From positions 1-42,100 of the forward strand of contig JAFBAO010000024.1 in the NCBI GenBank assembly GCA_019247715.1: 42,100 bases of DNA, in the 5' to 3' direction. The DNA is from Caulobacteraceae bacterium (GTDB taxonomy: Bacteria; Pseudomonadota; Alphaproteobacteria; Caulobacterales; Caulobacteraceae). A model generated the notes under the pieces. It worked only from the letters and a program-made list of their open reading frames with translations. It was not told the DNA's origin and ran no database searches. This document shows positions 1-9,640 of the stretch, piece by piece. Made by a program: the position numbers and the translations under genes. Every line of letters begins with the position of its first letter. Positions within the stretch are counted from its first letter, which is position 1.

Positions 1-197
1 CGGTAGCGGACCACCACCGGCGCCCCGGACTGCAGAAAGGGCTTCATCCTGCGCGAGGCGCCGCCCGCGACGTGGGCGCAGGCCTCGCGCTCACCGCCCA
101 TTTCCTCGAGGCCTTCATCTTCAATCCGCTGAACCGGCCGCTGCCGCCGGCCCGGCTGTGGCTGGTGGACCGGCTGGCGGAGGCGGGACGGCTGTAG
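1..197 (+). CDS. recO: Probable C-terminal end of DNA repair protein RecO (partial)
   Basis: An open frame (codons starting at position 3) runs in from the left edge and stops at 195-197. Its last ~40 residues contain GLALTAHFLEAFIF and then NRPLPPARLWLVDRL. This resembles the end of alphaproteobacterial RecO, where a hydrophobic helix (LTGxFLxRxVF) is followed by a conserved RPLPxAR segment. RecO helps RecF and RecR load RecA at gaps. The first ~20 residues visible do not look like RecO, so the frame could be disturbed near the edge or the family call could be wrong. parC lies downstream on the same strand with a minus-strand gene between. The call rests on this short tail only. Confidence 0.45.
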   Translation, partial: VADHHRRPGLQKGLHPARGAARDVGAGLALTAHFLEAFIFNPLNRPLPPARLWLVDRLAEAGRL

Positions 198-231
198 CCG
201 CCCGCCCCGCTTCGCCGATGAGCCTATCCGC

Positions 232-1803
232 TCAGGCCGTCGCGACGGCCGACTTGCGACGCGCGCGCAGGGCGCCGCCGAGGCCGAAGAGGCCCAGCAT
301 CATCATCGTCCAGGTCGCCGGCTCGGGGACCGGGGTGACCAGGGCCACGCCGCGGAGCACCTGGCCGTAGGCCGCCGTCTCCAGGGTGACGAAGGATTCG
401 CCGGCCGCGCCGTTCGGGTCGGTGTTGGCCAGCAGATCATTGATCGCCACCAGCTTGTCCGGATCGGCGCCCTGGTCGCCGGTGCCGTCGCTGGCCGTCG
501 ACGTCACGGCGTAGATGGTGACCGTGCCATCGGCGTTGAGCTTGCCGATGATGTTGCGCAGGCCGTCGGTGGCGGTGGTGTAGGAGCCGGTCTCGCCGGC
601 GGCGTCCGTGCCCGTGACCGTGTAGTTCTGGCCGAGGTTGAGGCCGAGCTGCAGGGTGTAGTCCTTCACCCAGGTCCCGCCCACCAGGCTCCACTTTTCC
701 AGGCCGGCGTTGCCGTCCGACGCCGCGTGGCCCAGCACGCCGTCGCCTTCGTCGGCCACATAGAGCGTGGTCGAGTTCGCGAACCAGATGCCGAACGGAT
801 AGAAATTCGCGGTGTTGGTCTTGGCCGCGTCGGTCGGGAAGCCGGGCAGGACGGCGATGTTGGTCGAGGCGTTGACCGTTCCGATCTGGCCGACCTCATA
901 GACCGTGTCGATGCCGTTGCTGCCGCTGCCCTTGGTCACATAGAGCGTGTTGTTGAAGACGGTCTCGCCGCGGAAGTTATTGTCCTTGGCCGGCTTCTTG
1001 TCCGTCACGCCGTAGGCGGCGGCGTTGACCTTGCCAATCTGGGAGGTGTTCGGGCTCGGCGAGCCGGGCGTGATCGTCTGGACGCCGGTGATCTGGGCGG
1101 TGTTGCCGTCGCCGTTCCCGTTCCCGGCGTTGCCCACCATGTAGTACTTGCCGTCGCCGCCGAGGATCACCGCGCGGCCGTTGTTGCCGGAATAGGCGTT
1201 GGTGTTGGTGAAGCTCGTCGTGCCGTTCGCGTTCACCTGAGCCACGGTGCGGTAGGTCGGCTTGGCGACGTCGGTGTTGCCGGTCTCGGTGCCGCCCGGG
1301 GTGTTGGAGTTGGAGATGTCGATCTGGTTGGGGGCGGCGTTGTAGCCCAGCATGGTGATCGACTTGCCGTCCGGCGTGACGTTGATGGCGCCTTCCGACT
1401 TCGAGCTGAAGCTGCCGGTGAAGGTGGCGTTCGGGATGGCGTAGGTGCTGGTGTAGGTCGCCGTCGTGCCCTTCGCCGAGAAGAACTGCAGCGCGTAGGG
1501 CGCGGTGACGCCGAAGTTGGCGTCGACGGTGTCGTTCTGGAAGACCTGGCCGTAGGAGCCGTTGGCGATCGCCGTGACGCAGCTGCCGCCGGTGCAGTTC
1601 GGCAGCGCCTGGCCGTTGGTCACCGTCGAGGCGTCGCCGACGTAGGTCAGCGAGCTGACCACCAGATTGCCCGTGAAGATCGATGCCGCCGAGGCTTGCG
1701 ATCCGAAAGCCAGCGCCAGAACCGCGACGCTCGCGCCGACCATCCACGACGAACCCTGCGGCCGCCGCGCGCGCGCGCCCTGGCGCATGCTGAACATGTT
1801 CAT
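232..1803 (-). CDS. PEP-CTERM sorting domain protein, secreted
   Basis: A 523-residue exported protein. An N-terminal basic stretch is followed by a hydrophobic core (WMVGASVAVLALAFG) and a likely cleavage after SQASA. The body is rich in Asn, Thr, Gly and Ser, as in surface-exposed beta-rich proteins, and may form a propeller-like fold (inference). The last ~32 residues are a clear PEP-CTERM tail: VPEPATW, a hydrophobic helix (MMMLGLFGLGGAL) and a basic end (RARRK). In this family the tail is recognised by an exosortase in the inner membrane; no exosortase gene is in the window. I chose the ATG at 1803 because AAGGGG lies 8 bases upstream; an in-frame GTG at 1812 sits too close to it. Function of the body is unknown. 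Confidence 0.85.
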   Translation of the reverse strand: MNMFSMRQGARARRPQGSSWMVGASVAVLALAFGSQASAASIFTGNLVVSSLTYVGDASTVTNGQALPNCTGGSCVTAIANGSYGQVFQNDTVDANFGVTAPYALQFFSAKGTTATYTSTYAIPNATFTGSFSSKSEGAINVTPDGKSITMLGYNAAPNQIDISNSNTPGGTETGNTDVAKPTYRTVAQVNANGTTSFTNTNAYSGNNGRAVILGGDGKYYMVGNAGNGNGDGNTAQITGVQTITPGSPSPNTSQIGKVNAAAYGVTDKKPAKDNNFRGETVFNNTLYVTKGSGSNGIDTVYEVGQIGTVNASTNIAVLPGFPTDAAKTNTANFYPFGIWFANSTTLYVADEGDGVLGHAASDGNAGLEKWSLVGGTWVKDYTLQLGLNLGQNYTVTGTDAAGETGSYTTATDGLRNIIGKLNADGTVTIYAVTSTASDGTGDQGADPDKLVAINDLLANTDPNGAAGESFVTLETAAYGQVLRGVALVTPVPEPATWTMMMLGLFGLGGALRARRKSAVATA

Positions 1804-2028
1804 GAAAACCACCCCTTGCGCCCTATCGGCTCGTGCGGCGCGTCATGGAGCCGCGGCATCCGGGTAAAACGAGGTTAATTTAGCGCAAGCGAAGCTTTGA
1901 TGACGATCGGCGGGGTCATGAGGCCGGCGCTCCGCCTTGCCTAAGCCTCGGGCGAAGGGCGCTTGCGCCACAGCGACGGCGCGCCGGGTCGCAGGCTATG
2001 CTCGCCGTTCAGCGGAATTGATTCTCCC

Positions 2029-4269
2029 ATGAGCCTGCACACTCCCCCGCCGTCGGATGGCGACGGCGACCGCATCATCGACGAGCCGCTCTCCGAAGCG
2101 CTGTCGCGGCGCTATCTGGCCTATGCGCTCAGCGTCATCACCGACCGGGCGCTGCCGGACGTGCGCGACGGGCTGAAGCCCGTGCAGCGGCGCGTGCTCT
2201 ACGTCATGCGCGAGATGCGGCTGAACCCGGAGGCCGCGCCGCGCAAGTGCGCCAAGGTCGTGGGCGACGTGATGGGCGGCTATCACCCGCACGGCGACCA
2301 GGCGATCTACGACACCCTGGTGCGCATGGCCCAGCACTTCGCCCAGCGCTATCCGCTGGCCGACGGCCAGGGAAATTTCGGCAACATCGACGGCGATAAC
2401 GCCGCGGCCATGCGCTACACCGAGGCGCGGCTGACGGCGGCGGCCATGCTGCTGCTCGACGGCATCGACGACGACGCCGTCGACTTCAAGCCGACCTACG
2501 ACGGCCACGCCGACGAGCCGGTGGTGCTGCCGACCGGCTTCCCCAACCTGCTGGCCAACGGCACGACCGGCATTGCGGTCGGCATGGCGACCTCGATCCC
2601 GCCGCACAACGCCGGCGAGCTGATCGACGCCTGCCTCCTGCTGCTCGACCAGCCCGAGGCGTCGACCGAAGCGCTGATGACCCACGTGCAGGGGCCGGAC
2701 TTCCCGACCGGCGGGGTGATCGTCGAGCCGCGCGCGTCCCTGCTCGAGACCTACGAGACCGGCCGCGGCGGCGTGCGCCTGCGCGCGGCCTGGGCCAAGG
2801 AGGAAACCGGGCGCGGGACCTACCAGATCGTCGTCACCCAGGTGCCCTACCAGGTGAAGAAGGCCGATCTGGTCGAGCAGCTGGCGGACCTGATCGAGAC
2901 CAAGAAGGCGCCGCTGCTGGGCGACGTGCGCGACGAGTCCGCCGAGGACGTGCGGCTGGTGCTGGAGCCCAAGAGCCGCAACGTCGAGCCCGAAGTGCTG
3001 ATGGAGAGCCTGTTCAAGCTCTCCGATCTGGAGACGCGGTTCTCGGTCAACATCAATGTGCTCGACGCGCGCGGCACCCCGGGCGTCATGGGGCTGAAGG
3101 GCGTGCTGCGCGCCTTCCTCGACCATCGGCGCGAGGTGGTGGTCCGCAGGGCGCGCCATCGGCTGGAGAAGATCGAGGCCCGGCTGCACATCCTCGACGG
3201 CCTGATGATCGCCTACCTCAATCTCGACGAGGTGATCCGCATCGTCCGCTACGAGGACGAGCCCAAGGCCAAGCTGATCGAGACCTTCAAGCTCAGCGAG
3301 ATCCAGGCCGACGCCATCCTCAACACCCGCCTGCGTCAGCTGGCCAAGCTGGAGGAGATCGAGATCCGCCGCGAGCACACGGCGCTGTCGGAAGAGCGCG
3401 ACGGCATCCTGAAGATGCTGGGCTCCGACGCCGCCCAGTGGAAGCTGGTGGGCAGGGGCCTGCGCGAGGTGAAGGCCGCGCTCGGCGCGCTGAACGTCCG
3501 CCGCTCGCTCTTCGCCGACGCGCCGCAGGTCGACGCGGACGCCGCCATCGAGGCGATGATCGTGCGCGAGCCGATCACCGTGATCCTGTCCGAACGCGGC
3601 TGGATCCGCGCCGCCAAGGGCCGGGTCGAGGACCCCTCCGAGCTCAAGTTCAAGGAAGGCGACAAGCTGGCTTTCCTGGTTCCGGCCGAGACCACGGACA
3701 AGCTCTTGATCTTCGCCTCCGACGGCCGGTTCTTCACCCTGGGCTGCGACAAGCTGCCGGGCGGCCGCGGCCATGGCGAGCCGCTCCGGCTGATGATCGA
3801 CCTCGACGACAAGGTCGAGCTGTTCGACGTCTTCGTGCATCGGCCGGGGGCCAAGCGGGTGCTGGCCTCGAAGGAAGGCTACGGCTTCATCCTGCCGGAG
3901 GACGAGGCGATCGCCTTCCGCCGCGCCGGCAAGCAGGTGCTCAACGTCGGTGCGAAGGGGGCGGCCGTCTGCCAGCCGCTCGCCGGCGATCACCTGGCGG
4001 TGGTCGGCGACAACGGCAAGATCCTGATCTTCCCGACCGACGAGCTGCCGGAGATGCCGCGCGGCAAGGGGGTCAAGCTGCAGAGCTACCGCGAGGGGGG
4101 CCTGCGCGACGGCCTGGTGTTCACCGCCGCCGAGGGGGCGGCCTGGACCGACGCGGCCGGCCGCATGCGCGCCTGGCCAGACTGGAACGCCTGGGTCGGC
4201 CGCCGGGCCTCGGCTGGAAGGCTGGCGCCCAAGGGCTTCCCCGCCACCCGCCGGTTCCGGCCGGGGTAG
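2029..4269 (+). CDS. parC: DNA topoisomerase IV subunit A (ParC)
   Basis: A 746-residue type IIA topoisomerase A subunit, the DNA cleavage/religation partner of ParE, which decatenates daughter chromosomes. The winged-helix region is recognisable ([12 protein letters not shown], residues ~47-58; [12 protein letters not shown] from ~86), as is the catalytic tyrosine in [12 protein letters not shown] (Tyr130). The C-terminal beta-pinwheel ends with [14 protein letters not shown]. Length and the short C-terminal domain fit ParC rather than GyrA; no GyrA-box motif was seen. The ATG at 2029 is preferred to an upstream ATG at 1963 because family homology starts just after it, although no strong ribosome site is visible. 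Residue 91, the position of the quinolone-contacting Ser of E. coli ParC, is Gln. Confidence 0.95.
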   Translation: MSLHTPPPSDGDGDRIIDEPLSEALSRRYLAYALSVITDRALPDVRDGLKPVQRRVLYVMREMRLNPEAAPRKCAKVVGDVMGGYHPHGDQAIYDTLVRMAQHFAQRYPLADGQGNFGNIDGDNAAAMRYTEARLTAAAMLLLDGIDDDAVDFKPTYDGHADEPVVLPTGFPNLLANGTTGIAVGMATSIPPHNAGELIDACLLLLDQPEASTEALMTHVQGPDFPTGGVIVEPRASLLETYETGRGGVRLRAAWAKEETGRGTYQIVVTQVPYQVKKADLVEQLADLIETKKAPLLGDVRDESAEDVRLVLEPKSRNVEPEVLMESLFKLSDLETRFSVNINVLDARGTPGVMGLKGVLRAFLDHRREVVVRRARHRLEKIEARLHILDGLMIAYLNLDEVIRIVRYEDEPKAKLIETFKLSEIQADAILNTRLRQLAKLEEIEIRREHTALSEERDGILKMLGSDAAQWKLVGRGLREVKAALGALNVRRSLFADAPQVDADAAIEAMIVREPITVILSERGWIRAAKGRVEDPSELKFKEGDKLAFLVPAETTDKLLIFASDGRFFTLGCDKLPGGRGHGEPLRLMIDLDDKVELFDVFVHRPGAKRVLASKEGYGFILPEDEAIAFRRAGKQVLNVGAKGAAVCQPLAGDHLAVVGDNGKILIFPTDELPEMPRGKGVKLQSYREGGLRDGLVFTAAEGAAWTDAAGRMRAWPDWNAWVGRRASAGRLAPKGFPATRRFRPG

Positions 4270-4349
4270 GCGCCGCGTCCCTTCCACGGCATGTTGCGGC
4301 CGCGCCGCGGGCCCGATGGCGCCTGATTGGGTGACTGGAGAGCGTGCGT

Positions 4350-5336
4350 ATGGACGATGTGGGGTTGGCCAGGCGGCCGGAGGCGAGGAGCTTCGCCGGC
4401 AACCGGGTCGCGCGCGACACGGGCGCGAAGTACCCGATCATCCAGGCGCCCATGAGCTGGATCGCGAGGGCCCAGCTCGCCTCGGCGGTCTCGGCGGCCG
4501 GCGGGCTCGGCCTCATCGAGAACTCGTCGCGCAACCTCGAGATCGTCCAGCGTGAGACCGCCATGGCCCGGGCGGCCACCGACAAGCCGTTCGGCTACAA
4601 CCTGCCGGTCAAGTTCATGAAGGTCGCCGAGGAGGAGGAGAAGTCGATCCTCGACTGGGTGATCGGCCAGAAGCCCCGGTTCGTGACCACCTCGGCCGGC
4701 GATCCGCGCCGCTACGTTGGGCCGCTGAGGGACGCCGGGATCATCGTCTACCACGCCACCCCCTCGCTGGAGGGCTCGCTGAAGGCCGAGGACGCCGGGG
4801 TGGACGGCCTCGTGGTGGAGGGCGCCGAGAGCGCCGGCATCCGCGCCGCCGACGGCCCGCACAGCTTCGTCCTCTTGCAGGCGGTGCGCGAGCGGGTCTC
4901 CTGCCCGATCGTGGCGGCCGGGGGGATCGTGGATGGCCGCGGCATGGCCGCCGCCTTCGCCCTCGGCGCCGAGGGGATCGCCATGGGCACCCGGTTCGTG
5001 GCTTCGGCCGAGAGCCCGGTGCATCCGGCCTACAAGGCCGCCATCGTGGCCGCGGGGATCCGCGACACCCTGAACATCCCAGGCGCGCCGGGCTCGGTGC
5101 AGCGGGTGCTGCGCTCGCCGCTCTCCGAGCGGGTGCGCTCCGGCGAGGGCGACCCGCGGGCGGCCAGGCGGGTGATCCAGGGGCTCTACATCGAGGGCGA
5201 CCTCGAGAACTCCATGGGCACCGCCGGCGAGAGCGCCGGGCTGATCCACGGGATCAAGACCGTGGGCGAGATCATCGCCGACACGGTGGCCGGCTTCTGG
5301 CGCGAGATCGACCGCCTGGCGGCGCTGCGGGGCTGA
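4350..5336 (+). CDS. Nitronate monooxygenase (2-nitropropane dioxygenase family)
   Basis: A 328-residue TIM-barrel FMN enzyme. Visible family features are the N-terminal PIIQAPMSWI, the AAGGLGLIENSS loop and the phosphate-binding region with CPIVAAGGIVDGRGMAAAFALGAEGIAMGTRF, typical of the NMO/2-nitropropane dioxygenase family. These enzymes oxidise propionate-3-nitronate or other alkyl nitronates to aldehydes and nitrite or nitrate; some relatives act on other substrates, so the substrate is not certain. The ATG at 4350 is 9 bases after GGAG (4337-4340), which favours it over an in-frame GTG at 4344. It lies 80 bases after parC on the same strand. Its product, nitrite, could feed the nitrite reductase encoded 14 kb away, but nothing in the sequence ties the two together. 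Confidence 0.85.
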   Translation: MDDVGLARRPEARSFAGNRVARDTGAKYPIIQAPMSWIARAQLASAVSAAGGLGLIENSSRNLEIVQRETAMARAATDKPFGYNLPVKFMKVAEEEEKSILDWVIGQKPRFVTTSAGDPRRYVGPLRDAGIIVYHATPSLEGSLKAEDAGVDGLVVEGAESAGIRAADGPHSFVLLQAVRERVSCPIVAAGGIVDGRGMAAAFALGAEGIAMGTRFVASAESPVHPAYKAAIVAAGIRDTLNIPGAPGSVQRVLRSPLSERVRSGEGDPRAARRVIQGLYIEGDLENSMGTAGESAGLIHGIKTVGEIIADTVAGFWREIDRLAALRG

Positions 5337-5375
5337 CGCGCAAGGGTGAGGCGTTACGCCCGCAGGAGGACCACC

Positions 5376-5795
5376 CTACCGAGCCGTCTGCGGCGTCAGC
5401 TCGATCCAGGCGCAGGACGAGGCGCCGCAGTTGGTGAGCACCCAGACGCGGCCGGAGTTCTCTTCGATCCGGGCGGCGCTCCAGGTCACGCTGTCGCCCG
5501 AGACCTCGTGCCAGCTCTCCATGTGGTAGCGGCCCGCCGGCAAGGGCAGGTCGGGCACCGCGACCATCTGCGCCGGCGCGCCCCAGGCGATCATGGTCTG
5601 GCCGGTGGCGGCGTTCATTCGGACGAATCCCGCATTGTCTCGCCCGAGGGCGGGAATGAGCACCAGCTGATACGGTCCGTGGGCGCCGCCCATCGGCGCG
5701 CCCATGCCCACCGGGCCGGTGGGAATCTTGACGCAGGCGGCCACGAAGACGAGCGCCGCCGACAGCGCGCCGATCCGGCGAAGGTTTGCGATCAC
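5376..5795 (-). CDS. Small putative lipoprotein of unknown function
   Basis: A 139-residue protein with a lipoprotein signal: a basic N-terminus, hydrophobic stretch (IGALSAALVFVAAC) and a lipobox VAAC, so Cys21 is the likely acylated residue. The start is GTG at 5795, preceded by AGGGGG about 7-8 bases away. The mature part is compact and probably beta-rich, with an NCGASSC pair of cysteines near residues 123-128 that could form a disulfide. It is not recognised as a named family. It follows the glycosyltransferase gene on the same strand with a 42-base gap and may be cotranscribed with it. Confidence 0.7.
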   Translation of the reverse strand: MIANLRRIGALSAALVFVAACVKIPTGPVGMGAPMGGAHGPYQLVLIPALGRDNAGFVRMNAATGQTMIAWGAPAQMVAVPDLPLPAGRYHMESWHEVSGDSVTWSAARIEENSGRVWVLTNCGASSCAWIELTPQTAR

Positions 5796-5837
5796 GAGCC
5801 TGCCCCCTGGTTGTTCCTGAGCCCCGGCGGGATGATC

Positions 5838-7124
5838 CTACAGACTGCGCGGTTCCGGCAAGGGCTGCGCGGCCAGCGCCAGGAGCTCGGCCTCCGCCGA
5901 GCGGGCGTCCGCGTCGGCGGCGATCGCCGCGCCCAGCGACCGGGCCGCGGCCGCGAAGGCCGGCTCTTCGATGAGGCGCATCACCGCCGCGGCGATGTCG
6001 GCGGCGGAGTCGTGGCGGGTGAGCTTCAAGGCCGCGCCGCGCTCGACCAGGCGGATGGCGTTGTCGGGCTGGTCGCGGTTGAGCGGGATGCACAGCAGCG
6101 GGACCCCGTCCATGAGCGGGCGCGTCGCGGTGGCGTGTCCGGCGTGGGTGACCACCACGGCCGCCTTCGGATAGAGCAGGCTGTGCGGAGCGCCCTGCAC
6201 CACCGCCACGTTGGCCGGGGCCGGGAAGTCGGCGGGCGCGAGCGCCGGCCCCAGGGTGACGAGGCCCTGGACCAGGAGGTCGCCGAGCGCCTCGATGACC
6301 TTCGCGAGCACCGCCTCCTGGGCCTGGTACATGCTGGAGAAGGAGACGAGGACCAGCGGGCGGGCGAGCGGCTCGGGCCAGGGCGCGCGCCATTCCCCCG
6401 CCCAGGCCGGATCTGCGAAGTAGGGGCCCACGTAGCGGTAGGGCTCGGGCAGGGCGAGCGGGAAGTCGAAGGCGCGGCTGACCGCCAGCAGGATGCGCCT
6501 GGCCCGGTCCAGCTGGTCGAAGACGTCGGCCAGCGGCGCAAGGCCGAGAGCGGCCCGTGCTTCGTTGAGGGCCGGCCGGCCGCGCTGGAAGGCCTCGCGG
6601 GTCGCGGCCCGCAGCCGCGTGTTCACCGCCAGCTGCTCCTCGTCCGCCGGCGGGGGCATGCCGACCCCGAAGGGGGTCATGCCGGGGATGGTGGGCAGTG
6701 ACCAGAGGTTGGCCGCGAAGGCGGCGAACGGCTTGCCCTTGGCCTCGGCGGCCGCCATCACCCCGAACAGCAGCTCGTGGCTCACCACGACGTCGGGGCC
6801 GAATGCGTCGATCGCAGCCGCCGCATCACGGGCGAAATCGGCGGACGGGCCGAACATCAGCTTGTCGCACAGGGCCGAAATCATCTCGAAGGGGCTCTGG
6901 ACCAGCCAGTCCTTCACCGGATCTCCCGCCGGCGACTTGTCCGGGCGCGACGGCGCGGTGCGCCAAGGCTGGAAGGGAATGCCGAGCGCCGCCGCATCGG
7001 GCGCGTTGCAGGCGTCGCTGATCGCCAGCACCGCGTGCCCGCGCTCGGCCAGGCCCCGTGCGGCGAGCAGCATCGGTTGGACGTGGCCGCCGCCTTCCCA
7101 GGTGGCGAAGAGGAATCGCGCCAT
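5838..7124 (-). CDS. UDP-glycosyltransferase-like protein (GT1/MGT type)
   Basis: A 428-residue GT-B glycosyltransferase. The N-terminal domain starts MARFLFATWEGGGHVQPML, the usual acceptor-domain opening of macrolide-type and UGT enzymes (H14 would be the catalytic base position). The C-terminal donor domain has THAGHATATRPLMDGVPLLCIP then RDQPDNA (from about residue 326), which matches the UGT signature although the usual HGG is HAG here. Such enzymes move a sugar from a nucleotide donor to a lipid or small-molecule acceptor in the cytoplasm. I chose the ATG at 7124 because homology starts exactly there; a longer frame reaches 7250 but its extra residues look non-native. It is divergent from the GT4 enzyme at 7287. 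Confidence 0.85.
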   Translation of the reverse strand: MARFLFATWEGGGHVQPMLLAARGLAERGHAVLAISDACNAPDAAALGIPFQPWRTAPSRPDKSPAGDPVKDWLVQSPFEMISALCDKLMFGPSADFARDAAAAIDAFGPDVVVSHELLFGVMAAAEAKGKPFAAFAANLWSLPTIPGMTPFGVGMPPPADEEQLAVNTRLRAATREAFQRGRPALNEARAALGLAPLADVFDQLDRARRILLAVSRAFDFPLALPEPYRYVGPYFADPAWAGEWRAPWPEPLARPLVLVSFSSMYQAQEAVLAKVIEALGDLLVQGLVTLGPALAPADFPAPANVAVVQGAPHSLLYPKAAVVVTHAGHATATRPLMDGVPLLCIPLNRDQPDNAIRLVERGAALKLTRHDSAADIAAAVMRLIEEPAFAAAARSLGAAIAADADARSAEAELLALAAQPLPEPRSL

Positions 7125-7286
7125 GGGCGGCCAGATACGCGGCCGGGCCGGCGCCGGCAATGCGGCCTCTGAGGCGCCCACGGGCAAGCTTCGCGGCCGC
7201 GGAACCCCTTGCGCCAAGGGGGGTTGAACCCGGCTGGACCTCCGCGCCAAAATGAAACGGGGACAGACGGAGAGGAGACGGGGCCT

Positions 7287-8501
7287 GTGCTAGAGGACAG
7301 CGCTTTCGGCTGGGTCTCGCGACGCGCCGAATTCCTGGCCAGGCCGCTTGTGGACGGCGCCCCGCGCCTCGTGGACACCACCATGCTCTACGCGCCCCGC
7401 AGCGGCGGGGTGAAGCGCTACCTCACGGCCAAGCGCGCCTGGTTCGCCAAGGCCCGTCCGCACATCCGGCACACCCTGGTGGTCCCGGGGCCGCGCCACG
7501 CCTACGACGGCGCCGGTCGCCTCTCCATCTACGCCGCGCCGCTGCCGTTCGGCGACGGCTACCGCTGGCCGGTGGGCAAGACGGCCTGGATGAAGCGGCT
7601 CATGCGCCAGCGGCCGACCCTCATCGAGGCGGGCGATCCCTACACGCCGGGGCTCGCGGCCCAGAAAGCCGGGGAGGCGTTGGGGACGCCGGTGGTGGGC
7701 TTCTGCCACACCGACCTCGGGGCCCTGGCCGCCCTGCACATCGGCGAATGGGCCGAGCGGCCGGTGCGGCGGCGCTGGGGCGAGATCTACCGGCGTTTCG
7801 ACAAGGTGGTGGCGCCCAGCCGCTATATCGCCGCCCGCCTCGCCGAGGCCGGGGTCGATTCGCCTGTCGCCCTGCCCCTCGGCGTGGACGTGGAGACGTT
7901 CCGGCCGGACGGCGCCGATCCGGCGGGTCTGCGCCGTCGGTTGGGTCTTGAGCCTCGCCATCGGTTGCTGGTGTTCGCCGGCCGTCCGGCGCGCGAAAAG
8001 CGGGTCGACGTGCTCGTGGAGGCCGTGGAGCGGCTGGGCGAGCCCTATGTGCTGCTGCTGGTGGGGGCGGGGGCGGCGGCCGCCCCGTCGCCCAGGGTGA
8101 TCGAGCTTCCCTACGAGCCGGAGCCGACGCGCCTCGCCGCCCTGCTCGCCAGCTGCGACGCTTTCGTGCACGCCAACGACGGGGAGCCCTTCGGCCTCAT
8201 CGTGTTGGAGGCCATGGCCTGCGGCCTGCCGGTGGTCGGCGTCGCCGCCGGCGGGGTGGGCGAAAGCCTCGACGTCGCCGTGGGGGAGCTCGCGCCCAGA
8301 TCCGCGCCCGGCGAATTCGCCGAGGCCATCGAGGCCCTCTTCGCGCGCGGGGCCTGGGACGTGGGCCAGGCGGCGCGCGCCCGGGTGCTAGAGCGTCACG
8401 GCTGGGACACGGTCTTCGAGCGGCTGTCGGCCGTCTACGCCGAGGTCAGCGGCGATCCAGCCTTTCTCGAGGCCCCGCCGCCCCTGGCGCTGGCAAGCTA
8501 A
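7287..8501 (+). CDS. Glycosyltransferase family 4 (GT-B, retaining)
   Basis: A 404-residue GT4-type enzyme. Features: an N-terminal Gly-rich loop (YAPRSGGVKRYL), FCHTDL in the N-terminal domain, KVVAPSRYIA, the sugar-nucleotide domain opening LLVFAGRPAREKRVDVLVEA, and the hallmark EPFGLIVLEAMACGLPVVG containing the E-x7-E pair. These enzymes transfer sugars to lipids or polysaccharides at the cytoplasmic membrane face. Start is GTG at 7287, 9 bases after GGAG at 7274-7277; the in-frame extension to 7209 has no ribosome site. The divergent UGT-like gene begins 160 bases away, suggesting a shared glycolipid or polysaccharide role; the acceptor is unknown. Confidence 0.87.
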   Translation: MLEDSAFGWVSRRAEFLARPLVDGAPRLVDTTMLYAPRSGGVKRYLTAKRAWFAKARPHIRHTLVVPGPRHAYDGAGRLSIYAAPLPFGDGYRWPVGKTAWMKRLMRQRPTLIEAGDPYTPGLAAQKAGEALGTPVVGFCHTDLGALAALHIGEWAERPVRRRWGEIYRRFDKVVAPSRYIAARLAEAGVDSPVALPLGVDVETFRPDGADPAGLRRRLGLEPRHRLLVFAGRPAREKRVDVLVEAVERLGEPYVLLLVGAGAAAAPSPRVIELPYEPEPTRLAALLASCDAFVHANDGEPFGLIVLEAMACGLPVVGVAAGGVGESLDVAVGELAPRSAPGEFAEAIEALFARGAWDVGQAARARVLERHGWDTVFERLSAVYAEVSGDPAFLEAPPPLALAS

Positions 8502-8521
8502 AGGGCGGCGCCGGCCGCCTT
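8501..8521. terminator. Bidirectional hairpin between convergent genes
   Basis: The 19-base gap between the convergent genes forms a hairpin: 8501-8509 (with G8505 bulged) pairs with 8514-8521 around a 4-base loop. It begins AAGG and ends CCTT, so it can act in both directions. No long U tract follows, so this is an inference from structure and position. Confidence 0.45.
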
Positions 8522-9527
8522 ATCCCGCCCCCTGCGGACCGCCGATGATCGGCAGGATCTCGCCGGTGATGAAGCTGGAGGTCTGGGGGCTGGCCAGGAA
8601 CACGTAGGCCGGGGCGATCTCCTCGGGCTGCGCGGGCCGGCCCATGAGGCTCTGGGATCCGAACCTGGTCACCGCCTCGGCCGCGCGATCCGCCGGGTTC
8701 AGCGGCGTCCAGACCGGGCCTGGGGCGACGCAGTTCACGCGGATCCCCTTCTTCACCAGCATCGCGGCCAGCGAGCGGGTGAAGGCGTGGATGCCGCCTT
8801 TGGTGATCGAGTAGTCCAGCAGCTGCTTGTTGCCGAAGATCCCGGTCTCCGAGCCCGTGTTGATGATCGCCCCGCCCGGCTTGATGTGCGGGACGGCGGC
8901 CTTGGCGAAGTGGAAGTAGCCGTAGAGATTGGTCCGGATCGTGCGGTCGAAGTGCTCCTCGCTGATCGCCTCGATGTCCTGGGCGTGCTCCTGGAAGGCG
9001 GCGTTGTTGACCAGGATGTCGAGCCCGCCCAGCACCTTCACCGTCTGCTCCACCGCCGCCTTGGCGAACACCGGATCGGCGACGTCGCCCTTGATCAGCA
9101 CGGCGCGCCGGCCCTCCTTCTCCACCGCCTTCTTGGTCTCCGTCGCGTCCTCGTCGGCGGCCAGGTAGACGATGGCCACGTCCGCGCCCTCCCGGGCGAA
9201 GAGGGTCGCCACCGCCCGGCCGATGCCGGAATCGGCGCCGGTGATGAGCGCCTTCCTGTCCTTCAGCTTCCCGGAGCCCTTGTAGTAGGGGGCGTCGTAC
9301 ATCGGCGCGGGCTCCAGCCTGGACTCGACCCCGGGCTTCTCCTGGTGCTGGGCCGGGAACGGCGGGACCGGATACTCCCGGGCGCCCGCCTGCATGGCGC
9401 CGCCGTTCTCATCCTGCTCGCCCTCTTGCTTGAACGAGCGCCGTTCGGCCGCCTCGGTCTCGTGCTGGATCTGGCGCTGCGATTCGAGGGCGCGTTCGGC
9501 GCCCGTCCCGGCCCCGGGGCTGCTCAT
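8520..9527 (-). CDS. SDR family oxidoreductase, YghA/YdaD-type with N-terminal extension
   Basis: A 335-residue short-chain dehydrogenase. About 90 charged residues (Gln/Glu-rich, ending with PPFPAQHQEKPG and MYDAPYYKGSGKL) precede a classical Rossmann core: ALITGADSGIGRAVA, NNAA, a catalytic serine in NTGSETG, YSITKGG (Tyr and Lys) and the RVNCVAPGPVWTPL loop. The leader plus core is the layout of the E. coli YghA and Bacillus YdaD/YhdF group, general-stress SDRs often labelled glucose or ribitol dehydrogenases; true substrates are mostly unknown. ATG at 9527 is preceded by GGGAG at 8 bases spacing. Confidence 0.87.
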   Translation of the reverse strand: MSSPGAGTGAERALESQRQIQHETEAAERRSFKQEGEQDENGGAMQAGAREYPVPPFPAQHQEKPGVESRLEPAPMYDAPYYKGSGKLKDRKALITGADSGIGRAVATLFAREGADVAIVYLAADEDATETKKAVEKEGRRAVLIKGDVADPVFAKAAVEQTVKVLGGLDILVNNAAFQEHAQDIEAISEEHFDRTIRTNLYGYFHFAKAAVPHIKPGGAIINTGSETGIFGNKQLLDYSITKGGIHAFTRSLAAMLVKKGIRVNCVAPGPVWTPLNPADRAAEAVTRFGSQSLMGRPAQPEEIAPAYVFLASPQTSSFITGEILPIIGGPQGAG

Positions 9528-9640
9528 GGGGGTTCTCCCTAAGGGTGTGAAGGAGAGAATCGACGAGCGGGAGGGCGGTTCCCGGGACCCGTCGCCCAAA
9601 AAGGCGGCGTCGGCTGATCGACTTGCAGGCGTCTTGGGCT

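Noticed and set aside
1996..4287. A 763-codon open frame on the minus strand opposite parC
   Set aside because: It mirrors the codon structure of a clear ParC gene in high-GC DNA; its composition (Asp, Val, Gly, His-rich) is typical of an antisense shadow and it resembles no family.
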